64,000 nt of DNA from Wolfiporia cocos (lineage: Eukaryota; Basidiomycota; Agaricomycetes; Polyporales; Phaeolaceae), in assembly GCA_029448655.1 (NCBI GenBank), contig JACCLO010000006.1, forward strand, positions 1,426,001-1,490,000, given 5' to 3'. Of the stretch, positions 47,195-64,000 are shown in pieces. Made by a program: the position numbers and the translations under genes. The notes beneath the pieces were generated by a model that saw nothing but the letters and a program-made list of their open reading frames with translations, made no database searches and was not told the origin of the DNA. Every line of letters starts with the position of its first letter. Within the stretch, counting starts at the first letter, position 1.

Positions 47195-47733
47195 TGTTAC
47201 AGATCGAATATCCATTCAGCTGAAATAACTAAGTCAAGTTACTGAGTATATCAAGTAGCGCACTACTCGTTGGACTCAGCGGAGTCGAGCATTGATATAC
47301 TAGCTGCAGGCTTAATTGCTTAAGCCTTTGAGAACGAGTATAAGATCCTTGTAATTCAACAAGGTTGAGCTGAGGAACTCAACTGGTATCTACAGCAGGG
47401 TTTTATACTACACTTCTGTAACTGGGGTCATAGTGTTCTTGGTACTGCTACCACTAAGTCCATAAGGCTAGTATGTTAGGATAACTAAGCTGAAACATTG
47501 CGGTTGCGCGCAACAGTGGCTGAAACACAGAAGTCCTGTGGTTAGACACAAGATATCAACGAGAACCTGATACGCTGCGAGACCATGGGCATAGGACTGT
47601 TGTACATGAAACGAGGGTTGCTAGTTGAACAGGGAACCCTAGAAATAAACGCACGATACTACGGTTGAATGCTAAGTCCCCTTCTCCAGCGAAGCGTTAA
47701 AGATATTCAGATGAGTTCATACGGACCATAATA
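47195..47733 (-). repeat. Solo LTR, B-type, inverted, inside the hAT element
   Basis: 539 bases, a diverged inverted copy of the B LTR (minus-strand end GATCTGTAACA). Target duplication CCATG at 47190-47194 and 47734-47738. The distal end has decayed (TATTATGG in place of TGTTACG), so it is the older of the two. Confidence 0.8.
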
Positions 47734-47952
47734 CCATGGGTACCCTTGAACCAGGTTCAAACCGGACTGAACCTTGAACCACTTAGCATTAACATCTTCT
47801 TGGCAACTGCTGGTGGATAAGCATAAATTACAATCATATTCTTGCCATCTTTGCTATAGTATTGTTGCAGTAAGCTATGGAAAGCTGGCTTCACCATGGC
47901 AAGCATCAGCACTCATATACTCCAGTCTCCCAATATGGTGAGAGCTCAACCC

Positions 47953-48494
47953 TGTTACGATTTTACCAGGTACACTCGAATATTCTCTTTGCCACCCCAC
48001 TGTGTATGAGGACTTAGCGTTCAACCGCTGTACCCAGCGCTCTATTTCTAGGGGCCTCCGCTCAACTGTAGGCCCTGTTTCATGTATAACAACCCTATGC
48101 CCAGTCTCTGTACTCGCATCGCGTTCTAGCTGATATTCTGTGTCTAACCACAGTGATTCTCAGTTACATCCCTTGTTGCGCTCAACCGCAACACTTCTCC
48201 TTTATTACTTATATCGTTAGCCTGACGGACTTAATAGTAGCAGTACCAAGGACACTATGACCCCGATTAACGAGCCGTAGTATATAACCTGATGTAAATA
48301 CCGGTCGAGTTCCTCAGCTCGACCTTGTTGAATTACAAGGATCTTATACTCGTTCTCAAAGGCTTGAGCGATTAAGCCCGCAGCTTGTATATCGACACTC
48401 TGACTCTGAGGAGTCCAACGAGTAGTGCACTACTCGATACACTGAGTAACTCGACTTAGTTATTTTGCGTTGAATGGATATTCGATCCGTAACA
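47953..48494 (+). repeat. Solo LTR, B-type, inside the hAT element
   Basis: 542 bases, TGTTACGATTTTACC..GATCCGTAACA, close to the B 3' LTR at 43670. Target duplication AACCC at 47948-47952 and 48495-48499. Confidence 0.9.
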
Positions 48495-50683
48495 AACCCC
48501 ATGTTGGAAGTACTGTGCTTTCTTTTGCACTGGGCTACACTCACTGCTGTCAGATGAAGTAAAAAAAATGTAGTTCACGATGTTTCACTTCATATCCATG
48601 AACCTAGGTTATATACAGAGCTGTCTAATAAGGTTTGTTATTGAGCTTTGCCTCAGGCTAATTCACACTCATTATGCTCATGAATTCTGATTACTGAATT
48701 GCTCAAATTTGCTGCCTTGAGTGATTATTGTGCATCAAAAGTTATGTTTTACCACTGTAAAGAAGACTAAGAGCCACTTTGGAATGTAGCAGCCCAATAG
48801 GCACCAGATAGAGGCACTGCAGAACTTGAAGTTTGGTGTTGTCAGAAAAATATTTCCCTCGGGTTTCCCGAGCAGGTCAGGATGTGCCAGGATAGGTGAG
48901 GTGTTTTAGGGATCGATGGCGAGCAATGTACCTAGTAGACATGCAGCTTGTAGCGATCCAAACGGCGGCGGCACGTTGAATGGATCAGGAATGATAGAAA
49001 TCGAATTAAAACATTGGTAACTGATTCCCTAAGTCATGAGCGAACGACTCGAGCACAGCTCTTCGTCTAACTTTGTCCTGGCAGCAATAAATGTATTTTC
49101 TTGTATCTGCACGTCGCCTAAATACATAGAGAGCCATAAGGTTTTCTACAACATTTGAGTGCCCTAAAATTTGAGTATGCACCTTACAAGCTAGACAAGT
49201 CGGAGACGAGCCCTGAAACAGTGAGGATTGTCCTTGAATACAAGAAAATTATTTTACGAGACCGATAGACCGTAGATCTAAGGTGGTGCGCAGAGGTTAG
49301 AGAGACAAGACATGGAAAAAGCTATAGGAAAGCAGTCGAGGTTGGGACAGACCTGGCTGTGCTAGAGAGCCTAGAGAAATGTCGGATAGTACCTGTCTTT
49401 GACTAGATGAGCAGCCAGAGAGTGTCCGCAGGGCTTTTGCGACGTTTCAGATTGTGCGCAAGCCAGCGAAGGTTCACTGTGCGAGCACGATCGAGGTCGA
49501 TCACGATCGGTCGAGGTGCGGCTAAACCACCTCGGATGGGCATCCTGCCTACCAGCTGGCTTTCCGTGGTGCGTTCTGCGTCATTTTGATGCGTGTTTGG
49601 TCGCGTCTCGGTGTTCTTACATGGTTCTAATGTCTATGGCACATTTATATTGCAGCACATTGGTTACTCCAGTGGACTCAATAGTGCTAGAAATGAGGTA
49701 GACAGTAGAGGGCAATTGGTATACATAGAAAGGTACCCAGAGTTGGTGTCCTAAATATTATTTTACATACTAGAAAAGCAAGTCATTTAGTGGTTCGAAC
49801 CTAGTTTGAACCATGAACTGAACCTGCTGAACCAGTTCAGCAGGTTCAGTCCAGGTTCAGGTTCAGGCTCCCTGCAGTCGGTCAGTTCTAGGTTCAGCCC
49901 CAGACCCCCCTGAACCTGAATTGAATCGAACTTCGGCAACACTAGTAACAGCGCTCAATCAAGAAGAGGATTGTCATGGTTCGCCGCTCATGTATGTCAT
50001 CACAGCCCTGCTTGTGCAACCAACCAATAGGATAGGATGGATAGATGCATGTTCATTGACATCCATCGTTCCTTGGAGGGGTGTTTTCGAATGTATTGTC
50101 ACTGTCACTGGCTCCGATCAATATGATAGTGCACTTATCAAGTTGATGTGAACTGATACGCGCATGCTCACCAGTAGAATGTTTTCGCAAGGCCCTTATA
50201 GCGTCAAAGATTCTTGGTCGATCAGCCGCCCCACACCCGCCGCACGTTCTCAACCCGACATGCCTAGAAACCCCGCTGCTAACTAAGTAGCGCAGAGCAC
50301 CACGCCGCGCCACCGCTATCAGCCGCTATCAACTTTTATCACAATGAACCGCCCGCCCGCTGCGACCACAACTTGAGCAAGCGAGACATAGTTGCAAAGC
50401 GTCAGCTAGGAGATGCGCAGCAAAGAGTAGTACTTAGACAGCATTTGGCCGTCTCCGCACAGTGGATGTGGCATCGGACCTCGACAACACCCGTTCCACA
50501 TTACTCCACGCCATCAACAGCTCCACAACCCGCGGCCGATGGCGGGCTTCACAGGCTTGCTAAAACACTCTGGTCTCATTCCAGCACTGCGTATCAAGGT
50601 TAACGTTTCACTAGTGAACCTTGCTCCTTCGGGAAAAGGTCCTCACTTGGTGCAATAATCGTAGGACATACGTGCTTCTGCGG

Positions 50684-50690
50684 TATAAAA
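50684..50690 (+). promoter_or_regulatory. TATA box of terpene synthase copy 2
   Basis: TATAAAA 73 bases before the ATG at 50763. The corresponding position in copy 1 (about 19411) reads CTTAAAAG, so the box is changed there. Confidence 0.5.
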
Positions 50691-50762
50691 GACAGCTAGC
50701 AGCAGATTTCCGGATGGTCTGACATCCGCCTGTCTACAGCTGCGTCGCAGCATCCTAGTGCA

Positions 50763-52055
50763 ATGTCTAAGTCAGGCCAAGTCTTTTACATCCCTGATGT
50801 AGTGGCCAACTGGCCTTGGCCACGAACGATCAATCTACACTACGAGGAGGTCAAGGCGGAGGAAGATGCTTGGCTCAAGAGCTTCCAGCCATTTACATCA
50901 GCCTCGCAGCGCGCATTCGACAACTGTAATTTTGGTCAGCCGCTACTAGCATTTCTTGTACATTGGATGCGTTGGCACGATGACGAACAAATGAATAGGT
51001 TTGCTAGCATCCCTGACTTACCCACATGCCACTCGCGGTAAGGCGTTGATACATATGCATTGTGCAGCATTGATGAAAACACAGAGGAGCTTCGTATCGG
51101 CTGCGATCTCATGCACGTTACATTCCTTGTTGATGAGTACACGGATGTGGAGAGCGCGCCTGTCGTTCGTGAAATGGTCGACGTTATGACCGATGCGCTA
51201 CGGAACCCACACAAGCGCAGACCAATCGGCGAGGTCCTTCTTGGCGAAGTAGTCAGACAGTGAGTTTCTGTTCTGCACATGCAATGTTCACGCTGCAAAG
51301 ACTAGTCATTGACTGGGTCATCCAGATTCTGGGAAAGGGCCATCGAGATCGCGACGCCCACATCGCAAGCGCATTTCATCGAGTCATTTGTGGCGTACAT
51401 CGAGTCTGTCGTGGTCCAAGCTGCAGACCGCGACAACGACACCATCCGGGACATCGATAGCTATCTCAAGATTCGGCGAGACAACGCAGGTCTGCTCCCG
51501 TCCTTTTTCCCTGTCGAGATTAGTCTACATCTTCTCGACGCCGTGTTCTACCATCCAAGAGTTGCAGAGGTGGCGAATTATATTGCAGAGATTGTTATGC
51601 TCGACAACGTGAGCCGATCTATTGAATCTAGCTATCAACAAGTCGTAGCATCTAACGGAATCATGTAAGACATACTCTCCTACAACCGGGAACAATCCAC
51701 CGGCGATCATCGGCACAACATCATCACAGTTGTAATGCGCCAGCTCAACACTGACTTGGAAGGCGCAATCACGTGGACTGCTCAATATATTGAAGAGCTC
51801 AAGTCCAAATTCCTCACTGGGATCAAGGAGTTGCCTTCATTCGGTCCAGCGCGTGACCAGGAGCTTGAGAAGTACTTCCATGGAATAGCGATGTGGCCGA
51901 GGGCTCAAAATACCTGGGGGTTTGAGGGCAAGAGATACTTCGGTAGCAGGGGTCTCGAGTATCAAAAGACTCGTCGCGTACCGTTACTGCCGAAGGCCGG
52001 ATATCACGCACAGAAGAGGGGAAAGGACGTGGTTGTTACAATGATCGAGTCGTAA
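50763..52055 (+). pseudogene. Sesquiterpene synthase copy 2, splice acceptor lost
   Basis: Same five-exon layout as copy 1: DEYTD intact in exon 3, and NSE-motif exon near 51669. The last intron ends TGTAAG where copy 1 has TGTAGG: the G-to-A change moves the first usable AG one base downstream, so normal splicing would drop a base and shift the frame before the NSE metal-binding motif. The upstream AGs I tested do not restore the frame. A CAA-to-TAA change also shortens the C-terminus by about 10 residues (stop at 52053-52055). The other exons are open and about 95% like copy 1. Either a recent pseudogene or a gene depending on an alternative splice I did not find. Confidence 0.75.
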
Positions 52056-52370
52056 CCATTGATGGAGGAGCATATGTGCGTCATTTGGAGGCTACGAAGA
52101 CCAATAGATATGTGTAGACCATCAAACATGGAAGTTGTGACAGTGACGCAAGCTCGATCGAACGAATATAATTCGCGCCACCGCGAGCCATTGAGTGTTA
52201 TGTGAGATCAACAATCTAGTGGCTTGATTATATCGCATTTCACCATATACCGTGCGCTAGAACCCAGCATTCAATGGTATGTTGTACATCTTCACTAGTG
52301 TACATCGCAAAAAGAGAGAACCATATTTCACATCAATAACGCACGAACGCGTGGTCAGCCCACACCCATC

Positions 52371-52965
52371 TCACATCTTCCCATTCACCATCAGTATCAT
52401 AATCATGAGCGACTCCACACGCTCCTTCAGCTTCTTCATTTCTTCCGATGGCACGCGCGTTCCCTTCGCATCCACGACATCCGCAAGTGCGCTCTTGGGC
52501 GCCGCGTCGTCAAACGCGCGGCGCACCTCCCGCGCGAGGGCCCACAGCCAGCGACGCGCGCGCATATTGGGCATGCGGTGCGCCTGTGAGAGGTAGAGCA
52601 TCCAGTCGCCGTCGACGGGCGCGTGCACGGCGTGCGCCATCCGCACGCACTCGCGCCCGCCGTCCTTCGCGTTCCCCGCCGTCCTGCACGCCGCCACATA
52701 CTCCGTCTCAAGCGGGACCGCCCACTCGAGCGCGAGCACCCGTGCCCGCGCTGACGCCTGGAACGTCGTCAGCCCGTGCTTCCGCAGCAGGCGGCACGTC
52801 GACAGGAGCGCGTAGAACGACCGGTCGTGAACGTGCGGGAGGAGGTGCCGCAGGATCGTGGCCGGCTCCGACGTGAACAGCTTCGTGATCGATGCGACCG
52901 ACGCGGGCGAAGGCTCGCGCCCCGCCGCCCGCCCGGGCTTGACCCTCTCGTAGAACATCGGGAAC
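52371..52965 (-). pseudogene. F-box-like gene fragment, last exon only
   Basis: 595 bases, same length as exon 4 of the gene at 21095-22380, with the F-box-like stretch (HLLPHVHDRSFYALLSTCR). The acceptor is still present, but exons 1-3 are absent: the duplication ended here. The frame is open and extends by chance to 53063. Confidence 0.8.
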
Positions 52966-52975
52966 CTGCTCGAGT

Positions 52976-53742
52976 CCAGCGGGTTGCCATCAAACCACTG
53001 ACGAACTCTGCATTGAGACGATTGGAGCTCGCTGTGGCATGTTGTGCGTAGACGGCTCATCACTGGTTTGCTCGGTAATATTTTCGACCACCGGATAATG
53101 TAGCGTGAAGCCTCGGCTCCAACAAGACGTTCAGAACGCGCTCAAGGTATGCTACTCATCCAAGCGGTTCTGAGCGAGATGCCCGCGAGCACTCGACGTT
53201 GCTCCGTGCTCTGGACAAGATAAGAGACTGACGAGTGGTCTAGGCAGATACCGAAGCAAGGTCAACAAAAAGCTTCCGCAAAAGCTACGACCCGTGATCA
53301 GCCTGTCTTTGACTGATGCGCCCGCGTTGACAATCTTTCATTCTGCTCAATTAGCGCGCCTTATACACCCGTGGGACACGGCGCCAGCTGCCATCAACCC
53401 TCACGAAACGCGGTCAGCTGAGCCCCGACGGTGGCGGAACAAATGCCGGAATAAGATGCACCTCGTGTGTCCTCAGCCTTGTGACCTGCAGCCCAACGAC
53501 CGAAGCCTTCGCTCGGGCCTCAGCCAAGTCTCCACCTCGCTCGCGCGTTCCATGCACACTGACGCCACAGGTACCATCTTCGAATGCCAGATGCGATTCG
53601 GAAGCGGCCCTCGCTCGCATATTCGTCCGCCGCGCATCCCGGTCCTCGACCCGTATAAGTACCGCGAACTCTGGGTCCCCACACTCGCATACCCCGCGCT
53701 GGTATCCGTCGACTGCCGCCCCGCTCGTTCTGGAGTACTCGC
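52976..53742. other. Intergenic stretch
   Basis: Unique sequence after the duplication edge. GTATAAGTA at about 53652 is the best candidate TATA element for the sugar transporter (about 90 bases before its ATG). Open frames here have no domain. Confidence 0.45.
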
Positions 53743-56092
53743 ATGGCCAATCCCGAGAAGGTCGATCCCACCCACGTCGAGGACGCCGCGAGCCTCGACA
53801 AGGGACAGCAGTATGCGAACCTGACGGCCCTCGCCCAGGCCGCCGCGACGGACAAGTCGCTGTCGGCCTTCCAGGCTGCGCGCGTGTATTGGAAGGCGAC
53901 GTTCTGGTGTCTGTTCATGTGCATGGGTGCCCTTCTGTGGGGATACGACTCTCAGGTGTGTCGCCGTGCAGGCGCAGACCGTAACGAGCTGATTCCGACA
54001 TTTCTCCGCGTTGATTTGACGTAGGTTTCAGGCGGTTTGCTCAGCGTACCCTCTTTCCGCCGAGACTTTGGCTATTACGACCCCAGCGACAGCGGAGATT
54101 ACATCCTGGCGGCACGATGGCAGAGCGCATTCAACAGCATCAGCTCCGTCGGCGGCATGTTCGGTGGTCTCTCGCTCGGATATGTGTCTGACAAGTTTGG
54201 GTGTGTTGCGCTCTCTCTCAGCTCATTGCACCTGACATACCTACTGGCGCAGGCGACGAGGAGCGGTCGCGCTCTGTTGCTGCGTCTCCATCGCCGGTAT
54301 CCTCATCCAATTCTTCACGTACCCGCACAAGAACGCTCAGCTTCTGATCGGCAAGCTGGTGAACGGATACGCTCTCGGTGCGTCAGATCTAAACCGAGAA
54401 CTTATGATCTTAGTGTTTCTCTCCGTTCCAGGCATGTATGTCTCGGGAGCTAGCTCCTACTGTGCAGAAGTGTCTCCGCTGGCGCTTCGCGGTGTGACGA
54501 CGTCCTCCGTGAATCTCTGGATCGATCGTGCGTGATGCGCATTGCAAATAGACCTCCAGCTAACTCGCACGTCTCGCAGTGGGCCAATTGTGAGTCACAT
54601 CCAAATTCGGGCTGACCGGTATCAACCCAACACCACGCACACAACAGCATGTCCAACGGCGTCATCAAGGGCACAGGCACCTGGACCTCCGCATACGCCT
54701 ACAGGCTGCCCTTGTACGTCCGCCCATCCGCCCGCCCGCCCACCACCCACTGACGAGCCCCACAAACGCCAGCGCGCTGCAATGGATCTTCCCCGTGCTC
54801 CTGCTCGCCGGCCTGCCCTTCGCGCCCGAGTCGCCGTGGTGGCTCGTGCGCAAGGGGCGCACGGCGGACGCGCGCGGCGTCCTGGCGCGGCTCTCCGGGG
54901 GCGGCGCGGCGGACGTCGACCTCCAGCTGCAGCAGATCCAGGAGACGATCGCGCTCGAGGAGACGTACGCGGCGAACTCGACGTACGGCGACTGCTTCAG
55001 AGGTACGTGCGCTCACGGCCGGCGGTGGGCGGTGCTGACTGGGCTCGGTAGGTGTCAATCTGCGACGGACGATGATCGCGTGCATGGTGTTTGTGCTGCA
55101 GCAGGCTGCTGGTGCGTGCGGGCGGGATGGCGCGTGGGCGTGCGTTGAGAGGGCTGGCCTTTTGCAGGTGTCGTGTTCGTGCTCGGCTTCAGCACGTACT
55201 TCTTTGAGCTCGCCGGGTTCGCGGACAGCAAGGCGTTCGACCTGGGCGTCGGCGTCACGGCGATCGGTGTGCGTGTTCATTTCCTGTTCGTCCGTCCCTC
55301 AGCTATTGATTGCTATGTCAGGTCGTCGGCAACCTCTGTACTTTTTACACGGTCAATCACTATGGGCGTCGGTTCATCTTCAACTGGACGCTGTTTGCGT
55401 GTACGATTATTCTGTTGATCATCGGCTTCCTTGCGATCCCAGAGAACAACCAGAACGCGAAGTGGGCTATTGCTGCTCTGGTGAGCTCCCCGATCGTTCC
55501 ATCGAATCATGTACTCATGATAAGCGTTACATATAGACGCTAGTGTATAACTTCATCTATCAGACTGGAATGTGAGTATTACAGATGGTGTGCATATTTG
55601 CGTAGGTGTGACGCCGCTTCAAAACGCAGTGGACCTCTTGGATATGTGATCTTTGCAGAGGTCTCGTCTGCGAAGCTGAGGTCCAAGACCGTCGGTATTG
55701 GGATCCTCGTCAACTCGCTGTGCGGTATGGTCATGAACATTGTTGATCCATACCTGTGAGTTCCTTCATGACCCATATTGTGGCGCTGAGTTCTGAACCA
55801 CACGTGTTCTAGCGTGAACCCAGACGAGGCGAACCTCGGAGGCAAAGTCGGCTTCATTTTTGGCGGCCTTGCCGCGCTCGGTCTCGTCTGGGCGTACTTC
55901 TACATCCCCGAGACGAAGAACCGCACCATCGACGAGTGAGTGCTCACACTGCTGATCGGTGCGCGACGGCATGTACTCAATAATGTACATAGGCTGGACG
56001 TGATGTTCGAGCGCAAGGTCGCTCCGCGCAAGTTCGGCACCTACAAGATGGAGGACGAAGACATGATCCAGGAGGAGATGCGGAAGCAGTAG
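53743..56092 (+). CDS. MFS sugar transporter, 14 exons, 539 aa
   Basis: Exons 53743-53955, 54025-54200, 54253-54377, 54432-54527, 54580-54589 (10 bases), 54648-54713, 54773-55002, 55052-55111, 55168-55268, 55322-55480, 55537-55571, 55630-55755, 55813-55935 and 55993-56092 sum to 540 codons. Plasma-membrane proton-coupled sugar porter of the maltose/alpha-glucoside type with 12 expected membrane spans. Signatures: GYDSQ in span 1, DKFGRRGAVA between spans 2 and 3, PESPWWLVRKGR after span 6, GRRFIFNW, the GPLGYVIFAEVSSAKLRSKT block, and PETKNRT near the C-terminus. Donor 55269 was chosen because it restores AIGVVGNLCTFY. The reading frame is intact. The sugar is unknown. Confidence 0.9.
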
Positions 56093-56919
56093 TCGCCCCG
56101 CGCACCCGAGCGCGAGGTCGCCTCGGCACGAGTTGCGGCGCTCCCATGCATTTTCAACGATGCCACGACTCTCACGATGTTTGCGCAGTCTGGACCCTTG
56201 ATGCTTGCACACGACGATGTACTCTGTATTCTGAACGCACGCCTGCAGACACGACGAGATAGGTTACGATTGGTATTGTGGTCCTAGTCGAGACATAATA
56301 TGATTTTCTTTCTGGATTGTCAGAACCAATCGACACGAGCACGACGGCCATGTATTGTGTTGGCAAGCGGAAGGCGTAAGCGCCTACGCGCGTCCGGCCG
56401 GCACGATCTGATGGCGATCTAACTGCAGAGTCATGGTTCCTTGGCTTGGCAGAGTAAAATATTATGACACAGACACAACCGCAAGCCACAGCGACTCTTG
56501 TCGCAAACTAGTTATCAATCGATTGTACAACCCGACATTCAGTTTGTCGAGCCATTCTACTCTAACAGACATCCTACCGACTTACTCTCAAGCTCAGAAG
56601 CGCGCCCACGAAGGCTTCCATGGCTTTGTGAAAGCAGTTTGCTCGACAACCGCATCCGGGGCCGACGTGACTCGGCAATTCGATTAAGAGGAGTGCTCCG
56701 AATCCGGCGGATACTCATTTCCCTAAGGGGGCCCGGCCGCGGGCGCGGTGGTCTCTTATCTCGCGCGATATATAATCGCAGCTCTCCTCAGAGTGGAATG
56801 GGCAGTGCCCTCGCGTTGTGCTCGTGTAGACCGTCCTCAGCGTCCGCGCTACAACCGCCGCGCAGGACTCTGTTCTTGCCCGTGAGTCCCTGTGACGAGA
56901 GGTGAGCTGCGTGAGCGCC
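56093..56919. other. Intergenic stretch with ABC transporter promoter
   Basis: No gene recognised. A TATATAA box at about 56769-56775 lies about 150 bases before the ABC transporter ATG. GC-rich palindromic sequence (GGCCCGGCCGCGGGC) just upstream at about 56731. Confidence 0.5.
56769..56775 (+). promoter_or_regulatory. TATA box of the ABC transporter gene
   Basis: TATATAA about 145 bases upstream of the chosen ATG (56920). A GTG-started extension of the frame exists but the first ATG was used. Confidence 0.4.
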
Positions 56920-63574
<6,655 letters not shown>

Positions 63575-63828
63575 ACAGTGCAGACGAACGTAGCAACAAC
63601 GTTCCTACCATTATAGACTTCCGACGACTAGAGATGACAGTCGGATCGATTAGTTTAGATCTGTCATGCTCGCCACGACTGCTAATGATAATGCTTGTTA
63701 TGTGAATGACTCTACTGTGTTCGTGGCAATGATCTACAAGTACATGGTATATGCATCGAATCAATACAGAGATATCGAAATTGGCGTGACTCATTAATAG
63801 CAATAGCAAGACAAAGTTGCAACTGGTC

Positions 63829-64000
63829 TTAATACGAGTAGTGGCCATAACCTGCGCCGCTCAAGCCCATAATTGGCTCATCGACTCTCAAAGCAGGAAT
63901 TGGCTCTGGTTGCATGGACCCCATCCAGTTGAATCCTGTGGGACACATCATGTCAGCGCAAGGCAAACCCATAACAGGGGGAATTTATGTACCAGGCAAT
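63829..64000 (-). CDS. 3' end of an unidentified gene
   Basis: Minus strand: stop at 63831-63829; last exon 63935-63829 encodes FNWMGSMQPEPIPALRVDEP and ends GLSGAGYGHYSY. An acceptor CACAG at 63936-63940 and a donor (GTACAT) near 63992 fit a short intron, with the previous exon running off the window. The short tail does not identify the family. It is convergent with the ABC transporter, 254 bases apart. Confidence 0.5.

Larger units (their letters stand above)
47061..49944. mobile_element. Non-autonomous hAT transposon
   Basis: Ends are TAGTGTTGCTGAAGTTC on the left and its near-perfect inverse (TAGTGTTGCCGAAGTTC) on the right. The target duplication GTAACAGC (8 bases) stands at 47053-47060 and 49945-49952. 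Many GGTTCAG repeats in both orientations line both subterminal regions, typical of hAT elements. No transposase frame. Of 2884 bases, two solo LTRs with their duplications take up 1091, leaving about 1.8 kb of the element itself. The homologous copy 1 is uninterrupted at this site. Confidence 0.9.
46922..52975. repeat. Segmental duplication, copy 2
   Basis: Matches 17767-21695 in the same orientation, interrupted by the hAT element (47061-49944) and with about 0.4 kb in place of 1.2 kb upstream of the terpene synthase. Right boundary near 52975, just upstream of the last exon of the F-box-like gene. Confidence 0.85.

Overview
The window looks like a chromosome segment of a basidiomycete fungus (Agaricomycetes, polypore-like). 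The genes are cut by many introns of about 45-65 bases with GT..AG ends. Their products are typical of that group: a sesquiterpene synthase with a DEYTD motif, F-box proteins, an ABCC pump with 43 exons, and dUTPase-carrying Ty3/gypsy elements. No tool was run: exons were assembled by hand from frame, splice sites and family motifs.

Left arm (1-23.9 kb), mostly genic: a partial F-box gene (minus); a degenerate 1 kb inverted-repeat element; an O-methyltransferase; a C2-domain Inn1/Fic1-like cytokinesis protein (minus); a proline iminopeptidase with 18 exons and a one-base frameshift; a SUN-domain nuclear envelope protein; an aldo/keto reductase; a sesquiterpene synthase; an F-box-like gene (minus).

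Middle (23.9-50 kb), nested mobile DNA. First comes a fold-back element with tRNA-like arms, with a TA-flanked MITE in one arm. Next is Ty3/gypsy copy A1 (25487-35418), whose gag holds a 1.46 kb TRIM element with identical LTRs. Copy A2 of the same family follows in inverted orientation (35419-41832), truncated in pol and carrying a 1.09 kb solo LTR in gag. A2 lies in the 3' remnant of a second chromodomain gypsy family, B (41833-44211). Relics of an unknown gene and of a DDE transposase follow. The last piece is a non-autonomous hAT element (47061-49944) with a perfect 8-base target duplication and two solo B-type LTRs inside.

Right arm (50-64 kb): a second sesquiterpene synthase, with a damaged splice acceptor, and a 5'-truncated F-box fragment. 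Together with 46.9-50 kb they form a duplicated copy of 17.8-21.7 kb. Then an MFS sugar transporter (14 exons), an ABCC transporter (43 exons, 1452 aa) and the 3' end of an unidentified minus-strand gene.

Working together: O-methyltransferase, aldo/keto reductase, terpene synthase, MFS and ABC transporter are the classes of a terpenoid biosynthesis and export neighbourhood, but housekeeping genes and 25 kb of transposons separate them, so a cluster is only a hypothesis. The most unusual finding is in the gypsy elements. Families A and B both carry, between the chromodomain and the 3' LTR, a third ORF of about 355 codons with two tandem CCHC zinc knuckles. Its length and C-terminus are conserved. 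In A it comes on top of a complete dUTPase domain inside pol.
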